A stretch of 64,000 nt of DNA from Medicago truncatula (taxonomy: Eukaryota > Streptophyta > Magnoliopsida > Fabales > Fabaceae), in assembly GCF_003473485.1 (NCBI RefSeq), contig NC_053042.1, positions 10,808,501 to 10,872,500 of the forward strand, written 5' to 3'. The position numbers and the translations under genes are program-made. This document shows positions 33,528-44,229 of the stretch, piece by piece (within the stretch, counting starts at the first letter, position 1; each line of letters starts with the position of its first letter). The notes beneath the pieces are model-generated. The model was not told where the DNA came from and did not search any database. It saw only the letters and a list, made by a program, of their open reading frames with translations.

Positions 33528-35566
33528 TATTCCCTAGGTTTTTTTGGATAAAAGGCAAGAAGTAGGGGAGGCATCAAGGAGCCCAGAGACATCCCAACTA
33601 GGTTGGCACCCCACTGGAACTCCTATCCTATACCGACTACTCCATATATATTAAAAAGAAAGGTAAAATATATATATACAAAGAAGGGGGACTAGGCCGT
33701 TACCTTTAAAAGAAAAAAATGAAAAAAGGAAGCAATAAAAAATCAGAAATCTTAGGGAAAGCGGTAATTAGGCAAGCCATTTCTATCCTTAGAGAAGTCG
33801 AAAGCCAACATAGGAGGTAATTTGTCAAACCAAGCAGTGTCAAACAAGTTGATGACATTCTGTCATTACTCTTTTAGTAGACATTTTTCATGTAATTTTA
33901 GGGGTTATTTATTGTAATTCATGGAGTTGCAAGCTACAAAAGAACAAGAAATTGAAGTTTGAAGAAGTCAGAATCGGCCACCGATTTTTGCTGCTGATTT
34001 TCTCCCTTTTGATTCGACAAAAATCGGCCCCCGATTTTGCCAGACTGGGCACACGTTTTAACGCATTCGGCCACCGAATTTTGGACTCGGTGGCCGATTT
34101 TGACAGGCTTATAAATAGAAAAGTCCGTTTTCAAAGGGAGGGTTCACGATTTTAGAGAGAAAATGCATATTTGGATGTTCACGATTTTAGAGAGAAAAGG
34201 CATATTTGGAGCGGAGGCTTTGAAGATTTGGTGGGAGACCATCACAACTCATAGTCAATTATCCAATACATATATGAATCCTTGATTTTATGTGAGTTAT
34301 CTTGTACTGTAGTTATGAGTAACTAATCTCTTTATGGTTAAGCTTGAGATGAATCTGATGTAATCCTATGGGAACCCTAATTTGTTGAACTCCTTTGAAT
34401 ATCATTGAAAGTCTAGTTTTAATTCATATTACTTTATGTTTTATGCTTTTTGTATGTTTATCATTGACTACTAACCCTAACTTTATGAATATGCAAACTG
34501 ATCTTAGAGATTAAATGACCACTAACCCTGGCTTTTGACTCTGATCTAGGTAATAAGTTTAACCTAAGTAATCAAGCTAGAGATAGATCATTATTAGGTT
34601 ATGACATAGGGATTAACGTTCTTTTAAAACCTCCAACGGTTTCAAATTCACTTAAGAGATTAAGGGGTTGTCACATGCGGGGAGAATTCTAGGTCAAGAG
34701 ATTGGGTAGAATTACTTTGTTAATCTGTCGTTAAACTAGATAATCATTGCTTGAATTAGGAGTGCAAGTTACCATAGGAGAACTTCAGAGGATTCGAAGG
34801 TCTTAACCATACTTCTCTCTAATATTCTGAAAACCAACTTTTATTGTTTTATTTACGTTTATGTTACAAAACAACTCAACTGCCTAGGGCAATCAATATA
34901 AATTTATACATCCTTTTTGATAAAGAAATTGCCGAGTAGAAATTAACAACGGTCCTCGTGGATACGAACTTTATTACTACTTCGATAGCTTTTGGTACAC
35001 TTGCCAAATATCTATCACAAGTCATGTCCGAGGAAGTCAGCCAACGGTTCCGAAGACGGAAAGGAATGAGATTTGTGTCCTTGAAAGCAAGAACAGGCGC
35101 AGATGAATCACTTTCCACCCAGATATTCCAGTAAATAATCTTCATTTGGAATTAGGTTGAGGACCCTGGGAGCGGGTTGCATATGTTGCCTTTGTCGCCT
35201 TCTTCTTTTGCGACTTTGATAAATATGGAGTAAAAGGGACCTCTGTCGATGAAGCATTTTACAAAGAATCTTTCAGCAGCTCCATCTCTTTCTGTAACAC
35301 TGGATCTACCGGGTCATCTTCCCTTGCCATAATATTTCGAACATTCGGAAAATCAGATGCCAAGGTTAGAATAGGTACCATGTCGTTTCGAACAACCGGA
35401 GAGCGGACTATATCATCTGAAACATTCTGAAGAGGCATACTGAATGATGTGCTAGAAAGTGCAGTAATTTGTGGGGAATCACCTGTTTGATTCTCTTCAT
35501 GAACTTCTGTATCAACAAACGTAACCTCCTTGTCATTGGTGCCTGTACTAGTATTCCCTAGGTTTT
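33526..35566 (-). mobile_element. L1-type LINE, internally disrupted, with 17-bp target duplication
   Basis: The perfect repeat AGTATTCCCTAGGTTTT (33526-33542 and 35550-35566) flanks the unit. On the minus strand the right part (35549-35146) reads as an ORF1-like C-terminal region ending near 35230. An ORF2-like start MKIIYWNIW follows at 35145, and the left part (33866-33543) is a 3' untranslated end running into oligo(A) at the left duplication. Most of ORF2, including reverse transcriptase, is missing, and a 1.15-kb LTR-like insertion lies within. The target was the edge of a Stowaway MITE. Confidence 0.7.
33867..35020 (-). mobile_element. LTR-like non-coding insertion inside the LINE (fossil)
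   Basis: About 1154 bp flanked by GTCAT (33862-33866, 35021-35025). On the minus strand it begins TTGTGATAGATATTTGGCAAGTGTACC, a form common at the start of plant LTRs. It has no coding capacity. It includes a 38-bp tandem duplication at about 34145-34210 and repeated CGGCCACCGA words. Family unassigned; it may be a solo LTR. Confidence 0.45.
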
Positions 35567-35570
35567 GTTC

Positions 35571-35573
<3 letters not shown>

Positions 35574-35610
<37 letters not shown>
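35574..35610. repeat. (TA)n microsatellite
   Basis: About 18 TA units at the left edge of the TIR element beginning at 35612. Confidence 0.9.
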
Positions 35611-35611
<1 letters not shown>

Positions 35612-36608
35612 GGCTGCTAACTTACTCCCACCTAAAAACATGAAGGAGTAAGTTAGCAAGCCTACTCCCACTTGATTTTTACTAAAAAACCATTCTTTAT
35701 TATTTATTCTAGTGATACTCAAAGGTTAATTTTGTAAATTTGTTTTTAAACATACATCTACGTTGCTACAAAATTCATCAACGCTGTTTCTACGTGAATC
35801 ATTGTTGTCGTAATAAAGCCTTGAAGGTTTTTCTAGTAAACTAGTACAACCCTTGAATTTGTGTTCTATTTTAATTATATGTCAGCATTCACATGAAAGC
35901 AAAAAGAAAAAAAAGAAAAAAAAAAGACATTACTCTAATTCATTCCCACCAATTCTAAATTATAGTATGAATAAAAATAAACATTGAAACTCTTAACCAA
36001 AAAAATACAGTAGTGATTAATCGAAATGATCTATATACACTTACACTTATATTAAAAGAAATGTCCTATGGATTTACCATTTTGCCCCTATAAGGGTCAA
36101 TTTGGTAATCTACTTATTGGTTAATTTTTTTTTTTTGAACTATGACCTATGAATTTCCATTTTTGCCCCTAACCAATTTTTTTAATTATTTTCTAATTTT
36201 TATATTTTAAATAACTTTTAATTATTTTCCAATTTTTTTATTTTTAACTATTCTTCATTTTTTTTCTCCCAAATTCAGTTGCTTCTACATTGCCGTTGTG
36301 GGAGATTAAGTTATCGTTTGACCCGACTTTTTTCAAACTTCGCTACATTTTTAAGGAGAAGTTAGGCCAAACACAATATCAATTAGTAAGGAGAAATGCT
36401 TACTAAAAAAAGTACTTTTTTGAACGCATAAAATTGAATGGAATGAGCTTTGACCAGAAATTGTTGAATGTTACTTTAAAAAACTACTTCTCGACAATTT
36501 ATTTCACAAACACCTCTTTTCAACTCACGCCGCAAAATCTTTTCTTTATTTTTTAATATTATATTTCAATATATTTTTTTCTTCCATTTAACTTTATTTT
36601 TTTCAACC

Positions 36609-36646
36609 GTTCCATTTAATTTTTTAAGGAGGTTCCATTTAATTTT
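36609..36646 (-). mobile_element. Micro-insertion with 15-bp flanking repeat, inside the Helitron
   Basis: GTTCCATTTAATTTT (36609-36623) recurs at 36632-36646 around TTAAGGAG. The diverged version of the same arrangement is present in the second internal Helitron repeat near 37345, so the event predates that internal duplication. Confidence 0.4.
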
Positions 36647-37920
36647 ATCTTTTTTCAAAGAAATTTTATTATTTTTTTATCACTTATATATTTAATTTCA
36701 ATATCGTTTAATCATCACAACCTCACAAATATTTTTATTCACCCTGTCATTTAATGATTCCAAATATTATTATTTCCTTTCTTCAAACTCGCGAATATAC
36801 ACACACATATTAACGTTTAGAGTAATATTTTATGTTCGTCTGTCTGTTTTTTTGTTACTAATGCATATAATTTTTTTAGTGTTGTTTGGTTGAGTGCTAC
36901 CTCACCAATTTTTTTTATTTTTTTTTATCTATTTTCCAATTTTTATATTTTTAAAAACTTTTAACTATTTTATAATTTTTTATTTTTAACTATTTTCCAA
37001 TTTTTTTCTTCCAAATTCAGTTGCTTCTACACTGCCGTTGTGGGCGAATAAGATACCGTTTGACCCAGGTTTTTTTTCCAACTTTTCTACATTTTTAAGG
37101 AGAAGTTAGGCCAAATACAATATCAATTAAGTACTTACTAAAAAATGTACTTTTTTTAATGCATAGAATTGAATGCAATGAGCTTTGGCCAAAAGTTGTT
37201 GAATGTTACTTCAAAAATCTACTTCTCGACAATTTATTTCACAAGTATCTCTCTACAATTCACGTTGGGAAGCTTTTCTTTTATTTTTTAATATTATATT
37301 TCAATACGTTTTTTTCCACCATTTAAATTTTTTTTTTGAACCGTTGCATTTAATTTTTTTTAAGGAGGTCCCATTTAATTTTATTACCTTTTTTTCAAAG
37401 GAATTTTATTATATTTCAGAATTTGATTTCATTGTTTTTGACTATGTTTCTTGAATTGTTGTCGTGACCTTAACACTTCTCAAGCTCAGAGTCAAAGCAT
37501 CAGTCTGAACTTAAGTCAGAGTTCGTCTTCTTCTCAATGTATTCGTACAACGATTTTTTCAATCTGTCTCAGGTTAGGCCAATTGTTGAATTTATAAACT
37601 TAGTCAAGGTCTGCTTTTTTTATGCACAAACATGCTTTGAATTTTTTTACACACAAATTAAAAATATATATTGCATTATTTTTTATTTCACGTGCATAAT
37701 TTGTGTTAGGATACATATTGCATCACTATTTGGAAAGCAACTAAATTCAATCCTAACCAGTTTGGATGATATTATGAGAGTTGCACCAAATGTTCGAAGA
37801 CATCAATGTCAAATGGTGCTAGCTATAGATGCACATGCGAGAGCGATGCTTAATTTCCATTTGTTTCAACAATATTAGTAATATGCATTAGACTAATATT
37901 GTTCTTATTTCCCTGTTTAG

Positions 37921-38168
37921 CATTTCCCAAACGAGGTGTCAAGAACAATTCTAAAAGAAAAGCGCAAAGCAATCACTCTAATTGATGACCAGACACAGAG
38001 AAAATATAAGTGTCGTCTCATTACCGCCGAAAGAGAAAACTATGAAAAATACTCGGGTGGGCAGTGATTCAATTTCTACAAAGAACGTGTGATGGAAGAA
38101 GGTGGTAAGCTCATCTTTGATTTCGAAAAGTCACCGAAGAACTTGCATGTTCGAGTTGTTCCAAAGTA
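37921..38168 (+). pseudogene. Captured B3-like domain fragment in the Helitron
   Basis: After an acceptor-like TGTTTAG, the frame reads HFPNEVSRTILKEKRKAIT, LIDDQTQRKYKCRLI, YEKYSGGQ, then a TGA where a Trp is expected, followed by FNFYKERVMEEGGKLIFDF and LHVRVV. The pattern (proline-started strand, LIDD turn, GG-W-F, EEGGKLIFDF) resembles plant B3 DNA-binding domains of the REM-like class. It is a broken host-gene fragment carried by the transposon. Family assignment is by eye only. Confidence 0.5.
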
Positions 38169-39407
38169 GATCTTTGCTGGTGAACTATTTGAACTTTTAC
38201 TATTTTGACGCATCATTTTGGACTGTAATCGTAAACTATCTTGACTTTGGGATGTCATTTGTTCTTTTCATTTTATCTGATGTAAGTATTAGCAAAAATC
38301 CCTTTTTGGTTAGTCTATGACACTTGCAGTCTTTTTTATAAACCTAACTATTATGTAACGTTAATCTGCACATTTATAAAGGACAACAGTTTTCCGTAAT
38401 TTATAAGATTTCTCCTTCAAAACTAAATTTTAAAAAAATACGTTATTCAACCCGTGCGAAGCACGGGTTTGTAACTAGTTTTAGAGGGAAATCGATACGA
38501 TGAAATGAGGGCAAGAACCGATACTTTAAAATGGTTGACGTATCGTATCCCCTGCATCCTGCACCAATATCTGCCCGATATTTTTTGATACGTATCAGAA
38601 GAGTATCCGAAGATTAATTTTTTTTTTTAAATAATTATCCGATACTTCCGGTACGTATCAGAAAAGTATCTGATAATTATCCTGCACCTATACCTGCCCC
38701 AATAATTCCCAATTAACGTTAAATAAAATAACTTAACTCCTGAGTATGGTGCTTCTTTTTTAGATCGATATAGTATAGCACTAAAAATGTTTCTTTTGGA
38801 TATAGAATATCACTTATGGTGCTTTTTTTTTGGAATATATTGTGTATGTAATTGACTAACCGTCAATTTTTATTTATATTTATGTTGATGTGCTACGAGT
38901 CTGGTTTCTTTTGTTTGTTAATATATTTGCATATTAAAAAAATGATTATAATTATATTGTACATTTAATTATATAATTTTTTTTATTAACGTATTCCGGC
39001 CGTATCGTATCTTGATTTTTGAAATTTTTTCATATCAGCGTATCAGTGCAGTATCGTATCTCGTATCCGGACTTGACAGCTAGTGATTAATCGAAATGAT
39101 TTTAGAGGGAAATCGATACAATGAAATGAGCCAAAAACTGTTTGTTAAAGATGGTTACATGGTTTGATGTAAATAAATAACCTGCATAACCTAGAGCTAC
39201 ACGACAAATAGCAAACTGTTACATGATTTTTAATTTGAAAAAATATTAAATTTACAAAATTACATAATGATTTGGGTTATTGGTAAATAACTACCGGGAG
39301 TATGCTTGCTAACTACTCATTCATGTTTTTAGGTGGGAGTCCTTCATGTTTTTAGGTGGGTTTTTAGCCCGGAGTAAGTTAGCAGATATATATATATATA
39401 CACATGA

Positions 39408-39910
<503 letters not shown>

Positions 39911-39966
39911 ATGCTTATAGAATAACTTGTTAATAAAATATTCATAAAATGTGTCTTCTAGAAAAA

Positions 39967-39969
<3 letters not shown>

Positions 39970-40005
<36 letters not shown>

Positions 40006-40251
40006 CCTATGTTTTAAGATGAATATCACTCCCTCATTTCCTTTTTTCTCTCTCTGTCTCAAAATAATTGTCTCTTTAACGAATATTAAAAAAAGTTGTT
40101 AGATTTATAAATAGATATTAAAAATAATTGTCTGAGATATGTGTAACTATTACAGAATGTAAGTACCATTTGTATATAAATGTCATGTTGATTTTTTATA
40201 TTCCAAAATAATTGATAATATTAATAATAGTAGTGCTTACCGGTTTTTTTA
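39970..40251. other. (TA)n tract and Stowaway-like left end fragment
   Basis: A TA tract (39970-40002) is followed by CACTCCCTCATTTCC at about 40028, which looks like a degenerate Stowaway terminus. No matching right end before the LINE fragment was found. Confidence 0.35.
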
Positions 40252-41398
40252 GTGACAGCATTGCAGGAAAAACACTGTCATTACTCGGTTCGTAGTGCTT
40301 ATCGGTTATGTGTGAACGAACTCATTGACGTGTCACATCTTCGCAGGTCGGGCAATTGGTCTGGAATTTGGAGACTCAAAGTTCCACCAAAAGTGAAGAA
40401 CTTGGTTTGGCATATGTGTCGAGGTTTTTCGCCCACCCGGATTAGACTACATGATAAAGGGGTTCATTGTCCAACTGACTGTGTAAATTGCAATTTTGGT
40501 CAGGAAGATTTTGCTCATCTGTTCTTTTCATGTCCCTTTGCGATTCAAGTATGGACAAGGGCCGGTTTATGGACTGATATTTGTTTTTCTGTTGCTTCTG
40601 CTCATATGGCTGAAGAGACTATTTTTTCACTTATGCAAAATCTCTCTACTGTGCAGGCAAAACATATGGTTATGCTATTTTGGAGTTTATGGAAACGCCC
40701 TAATATAATGGTTTGGGAGGATGTTACGGAGTCATGTGCAGATGCGATTGAAAGAGTTAAAGTTATGCTAGATGATTGGGAGTTCGCTAACAGTTTGCGA
40801 ACAGATATGCAGCTCGCAACTCAGCCTGCACCACACGGTCTGCAGCAACAGGCTGCTGCTGTGAACAGATTAGCTGTTGTTCTTGCGGCATCTGCTACTG
40901 CTGAACCGCAACAGATCAAATGGCAGCCCCCTGCGAGTGGTCGTTTGAAATGTAACAGTGACGCGGCTTTTTCTATACCCCATAACTGCATCGGTGTTGG
41001 CATTTTCTTGCGAGATGACGAAGGAACTTTTGTCCTTGCCACAACTGTGAACTTTGAAGGTGTGTACTCTGTTGAGGTGGGAGAAGCTTTAGGTTTGTTC
41101 CATGCTATTCAATGGTTGAGTGATATGCAAATGGACAACATTGATTTTGAAGTAGATTCAAAAATCACGAAAGATGCTTTTATTGCTAGACGAGATAATA
41201 TATCTGAATTTGGGCACATTGTTGAAGCGTCTCGTTCTATGTTTCATTCCAAATTTTCTAACTCTCGGGTGGAGTTTGTTAGGCGACAAGCCAATGTGGT
41301 AGCTCATATTCTCGCTAGAGAGACCACATTAATAGCTAGTGCCGTAGTTTATTATGCTATACCCAACTGTATTGAATCTTCGATTATAAATGAAAGAC
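40252..41398 (+). pseudogene. LINE ORF2 3' fragment (zf-RVT and RNase H domains)
   Basis: An open frame of about 380 codons. Residues about 10-110 form the zinc-binding RT-associated domain (YSVRSAYRL, GIWRLKVPPKVKNLVWHM, then C-x2-C ... H-x4-C ending SCPFAIQVW). Residues about 220-375 form a plant-LINE RNase H (KCNSDAAF, VEVGEALGL, FEVDSKITKDA, VRRQANVVAH), with the three expected acidic residues in place. Endonuclease and reverse transcriptase are absent, so this is a 5'-deleted L1-type element. The natural end is probably near SSIINE. The open frame runs on a little only because a palindromic MITE is inserted right there. Confidence 0.85.
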
Positions 41399-41764
41399 TT
41401 AAATATGCAAACCGTCCCTGTAATTTGAGCGCATTTTGATTTTCGTCCCAGTAAAAAAAAAAAATTAATTACATCCCTGTAAAACAAATTTTGTTTTAAA
41501 AATGTCCCTGGCCCCACTTCATTGGCGATTTGGCAAGGTTTTGGGACACGTGGCAGTTGCACGGAGCACCACGTGGCATAAGTTGCACAGTCAGCAACTG
41601 CCACGTGACCTAAAACATTGCCAAATCACCAATGAAGTGGGGCCAGGGACATTTTTAAAACAAAAAAAAAAATTTATAGGGATGTAATTAAATTTATTTT
41701 TTTTTGCAGGGACGAAAATCAAAATATAATGCGCTCAAATTACAGGGACGGTTTGCATATTTAA
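41399..41764. mobile_element. Palindromic MITE, about 366 bp, with G-box motifs
   Basis: Almost the whole unit is an inverted repeat. The left end TTAAATATGCAAACCGTCCC is mirrored at the right end, and the pairing runs through GTAATTTGAGCGCAT, TTTTCGTCCC, GGCCCCACTTCATTGG and TTTGGCAA to the centre. TTAA lies at both ends, but because it is self-complementary it cannot be separated from the repeat. Near the centre are three ACGTG cores (ACACGTGGCA, CCACGTGGCA, GCCACGTGAC), the G-box/ABRE-like type. It is inserted at the end of the LINE fragment. Confidence 0.8.
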
Positions 41765-41870
41765 ACCAAAAGGAAATGCTATAAACACCTTTTCTTAAAA
41801 TAAAAAAAAACTATGAAACAGTGTTCCCCTAAAAAAAAATCAGATGGTTAGGTGTTAAGAGCAACTCTCA

Positions 41871-42348
41871 GTCTCATTTTTTTATGGTGAACCACGATAA
41901 AAAATTGTTCAATTAAAACTATATAAGCGTGCTGCGAATGTTTGGTCTAGCATCATTTTCATATTCAATAAGCAATCTAAAAATGTTTGGTCTAGAAGTT
42001 TTCTCTAACTTCTATTTATATATTCTTCTATTCAATCAACTTTGATTTTAAATACGTGCGAATCCATGCAGAAGGAAAAAAACAAAGTGCTAAAGAAAAA
42101 GTTGAGACTATAGATGATGACAATAAGGTAATTACATATAGCTTCTTTGATGGGGAAGTGGGTGAGAGTTACAAGAGTTTAAAGGTAACATTACAAGTGA
42201 TTGATAAGGAACATGGTGGTGGGATTGTGAAATGGACATTTGAGTATGAGAAACTAAAGGAGGATATTACAGGTCCATCTCCTGATTCATTTTTGGAATT
42301 TGCTGCAAAGGTCACAAAAGATATTGATGCTCATCTTATCAAGGAATA
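41871..42348 (+). pseudogene. MLP-like gene relic: promoter piece plus exon 2, exon 1 deleted
   Basis: 42060-42348 encodes a complete exon 2 of a major-latex-protein-like (Bet v 1 fold) gene: EGKKQSAKEKVETIDDDN, YSFFDGEVGESYKSLK, GGGIVKWTFEYEKL and VTKDIDAHL-KE-stop, preceded by a retained acceptor ATGCAG. Instead of exon 1 and most of the intron, the sequence upstream (41880-41985) matches the distal promoter of the intact copies (GAACCACGAT, TTTGGTCTAGCATCATTTTCATATTC, AATCTAAAAATGT). It jumps directly to the intron end (TTGGTCT...AACTTCTATTTA). The join lies at a repeated AATGTTTGGTCTAG (41938 and 41981). Without a start exon it cannot make a normal protein. Confidence 0.8.
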
Positions 42349-42414
42349 ACAATTACAAGATGAACAAAGATGAAGATGAAGTGTGTTTGGTTAGAGTGTT
42401 ATTGCTTATAAAAC

Positions 42415-42445
42415 AAACTTTGCTTTCAACCAAAAAAAAACTTTG
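42415..42445 (+). mobile_element. Micro-insertion with 8-bp flanking repeat, empty site in paralogues
   Basis: AAACTTTG (42415-42422) recurs at 42438-42445 around CTTTCAACCAAAAAA. The same 3' flank downstream of the paralogues at 47.6 and 54.4 kb reads AAACTTTTTGGTG or AAACTTTTTGTGATG without the insert. Confidence 0.6.
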
Positions 42446-42713
42446 GTGTGATAGATCTGTTTAGTTTTGTGTGAGTAAATTTCTATGTTTGGAATTCGGA
42501 TCCCCAACATTATATTTTTTATTTATGTTTTCGGGTGTGAGAGTCACAAATGCTTGTTTCTTTTAGTAAGTGTTTAATTTCAGGTGAAGCCTACGTTATC
42601 CTCTCTTGTTTAGAGGGTAATTTACCCTCTCATGATATCAACCAATCAAAATGTAATATACATAGGTAACATTAAATGTCAAATAAATGAGTAGATTTTT
42701 TCTAAAAATAAAA

Positions 42714-42761
42714 GAGTTAATCTTAATTATATTTTTTTGAAGGAGAGTTAATCTTAATCAT
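42714..42761 (-). mobile_element. Micro-insertion with 17-bp flanking repeat (one mismatch)
   Basis: GAGTTAATCTTAATTAT (42714-42730) recurs as GAGTTAATCTTAATCAT (42745-42761) around ATTTTTTTGAAGGA, which reads TCCTTC plus oligo(A) on the minus strand. Confidence 0.65.
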
Positions 42762-42833
42762 CAGGTAACTTTTAATTTTTTAAATTTTTTTTTTTTTAAA
42801 CAACAAATGATTTAATTTTTTATTTTTATATTA

Positions 42834-43673
42834 AGGTGTTCAATCTTAATTAATTTACACTACAAAACTTATAACAAATAAAATTTTACATCAAATTTCT
42901 TTCATCTGGATGTCCTTAAATTCATCATTTACATTCATAAAATTTCTTCCATTCAAGAACCCCGAACGTGAGAACAAAAATATCTTCTTCTTTCAAATTT
43001 CTTCTTCTTTATTCTTCCATATTGATCAATTTTTGTTTCTTTTTCATCCTTCTTCCCATTTTGATTGTTCAATTTTGTCGTTCCAAATTGCCGTAATTTC
43101 CAATTATCGTGAGAATTGTCATTGTTTTTAGAACCGCGTCAGGTATCGTGACTTTTTTTTTTTTTATTTAAGCAGCCAACCTAATAAAATCTGTTAACAC
43201 GCATAGACCTGTCTCACTATCAGCAAAAGCCTTTAAGTCCAAATAAAAGAACAAAAGCCTCATCACATAACCATTTCAGTAACAACCAAAAAAATGCTAG
43301 CAAACACCCACAACATCACAGCGGCAACACCTGCTAGCAGCCCCCAAAGTACAACGAATGATTTACTCAATTGTTATAATTAACTACCTCACAACCAAGA
43401 AAAATCAAATCAAAAAGAAAAATCAAGTCATCATACCTGACGTTGAACTGGAAATAACAACAATTCTCACGATATTTGAAATCATGATGATTCTCACGAA
43501 AATTGAAAAATGCGGCAGTTGGGAACGACAAAATTGAACAATCAAAATGGGAAGAATAAATTTTATGAATATAACTGATAAATTTAAGGACATTAAGATG
43601 AAAGAAATTTGATGTGAAATTTTAATTGTTCTAAGTCAGTCCTGTAGTGTAAATTAATTAAGATTGAACACCT
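42834..43673. mobile_element. Long-TIR element, about 840 bp
   Basis: The outermost 31 bp (AGGTGTTCAATCTTAATTAA...) are perfectly inverted. Imperfect pairing then extends about 300 bp inward through CATCAAATTTCTTTCATCT, CCCATTTTGATTGTTCAATT, GTCGTTCC and CGTGAGAATTGT. The unpaired centre (about 43150-43435) has no recognised gene. No target duplication is evident. Long TIRs without coding suggest a Mutator-like MITE, but this is not proven. Confidence 0.7.
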
Positions 43674-43705
43674 AAATATAATTAAGGCAATATTACATTA
43701 TGAGT

Positions 43706-44181
43706 CATTTATCTTATTTATTTGTAACACTTTGGTCCTTTGTCTTTATTTTTTTCCCGTTTAGGTCCTTTATCTCTCTTAAAAGCACATATACATCTTT
43801 TTTTGTATTTTTTATTTATTAAAAATACATAATTTTATTTTTGAAAAATATATTTTTATTAAAACTGAAAAAAAATCCAAAAATATGATGAAGATGTTCA
43901 TCATCTTCATCTTCTTCCTTTGAATCTTCATCATCTTCTTTAAATAAATAAAAAAATTCTACTAAAATATATCTCAAAATATCGTGAATTAATGTTATAT
44001 TCACCTCAAATCTTATTTTAAACATAAAAATCAAAACCTTAATTTCACAAATGTTGCAAGGCGGATGGTGGAGGCTTAGACTTTACGAAAGTTAAGATTG
44101 TTCTGGAAACAACAAAATTGATGTGTAAAGTTGCTATCAATTTTGGGGTTATTTTTATGTCGGACTTGAATATTGAGTTAG

Positions 44182-44229
<48 letters not shown>

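Larger units (their letters stand above)
36030..38478 (+). mobile_element. Non-autonomous Helitron, 2449 bp
   Basis: The 5' end is TCTATATACAC and the 3' end is the hairpin ACCCGTGC-GAA-GCACGGGT (38450-38468), then TTGTAA and CTAG. It is inserted between A (36029) and T (38479), as expected. An intact copy of the 50-bp target site lies at 39081-39130 and matches the joined flanks with one difference, which proves the borders. Internally a block of about 500 bp is repeated 742 bp apart (for example CAGTTGCTTCTAC at 36276 and 37018). A captured gene fragment lies near the 3' side. No Rep/helicase is present. Confidence 0.92.
35612..39386. mobile_element. TIR DNA element containing a Helitron
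   Basis: CTGCTAACTTACTCC at 35614-35628 is inverted at 39371-39385, and similarity continues inward through CACCTAAAAACATGAAGGA and TAGCAAGC.TACTCCC for about 100 bp. Both ends abut TA microsatellites, so a TA target is possible but cannot be proved. After removing the Helitron and the 0.57-kb segment 38510-39080, about 0.7 kb of the original element remains. No transposase is seen. Confidence 0.65.

Noticed and set aside
36030-38478. Independent gene at 37203-37878 inside the Helitron
   Set aside because: The two open frames are AT-rich and show no domain; they overlap the internal repeat and unrecognised captured sequence.
40821-41042. Minus-strand frame opposite the LINE fragment
   Set aside because: Shadow of the LINE coding strand; no domain.
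44178-44229. Possible CRISPR-like array
   Set aside because: Simple trinucleotide repeat in a plant nuclear sequence, with no spacer structure.
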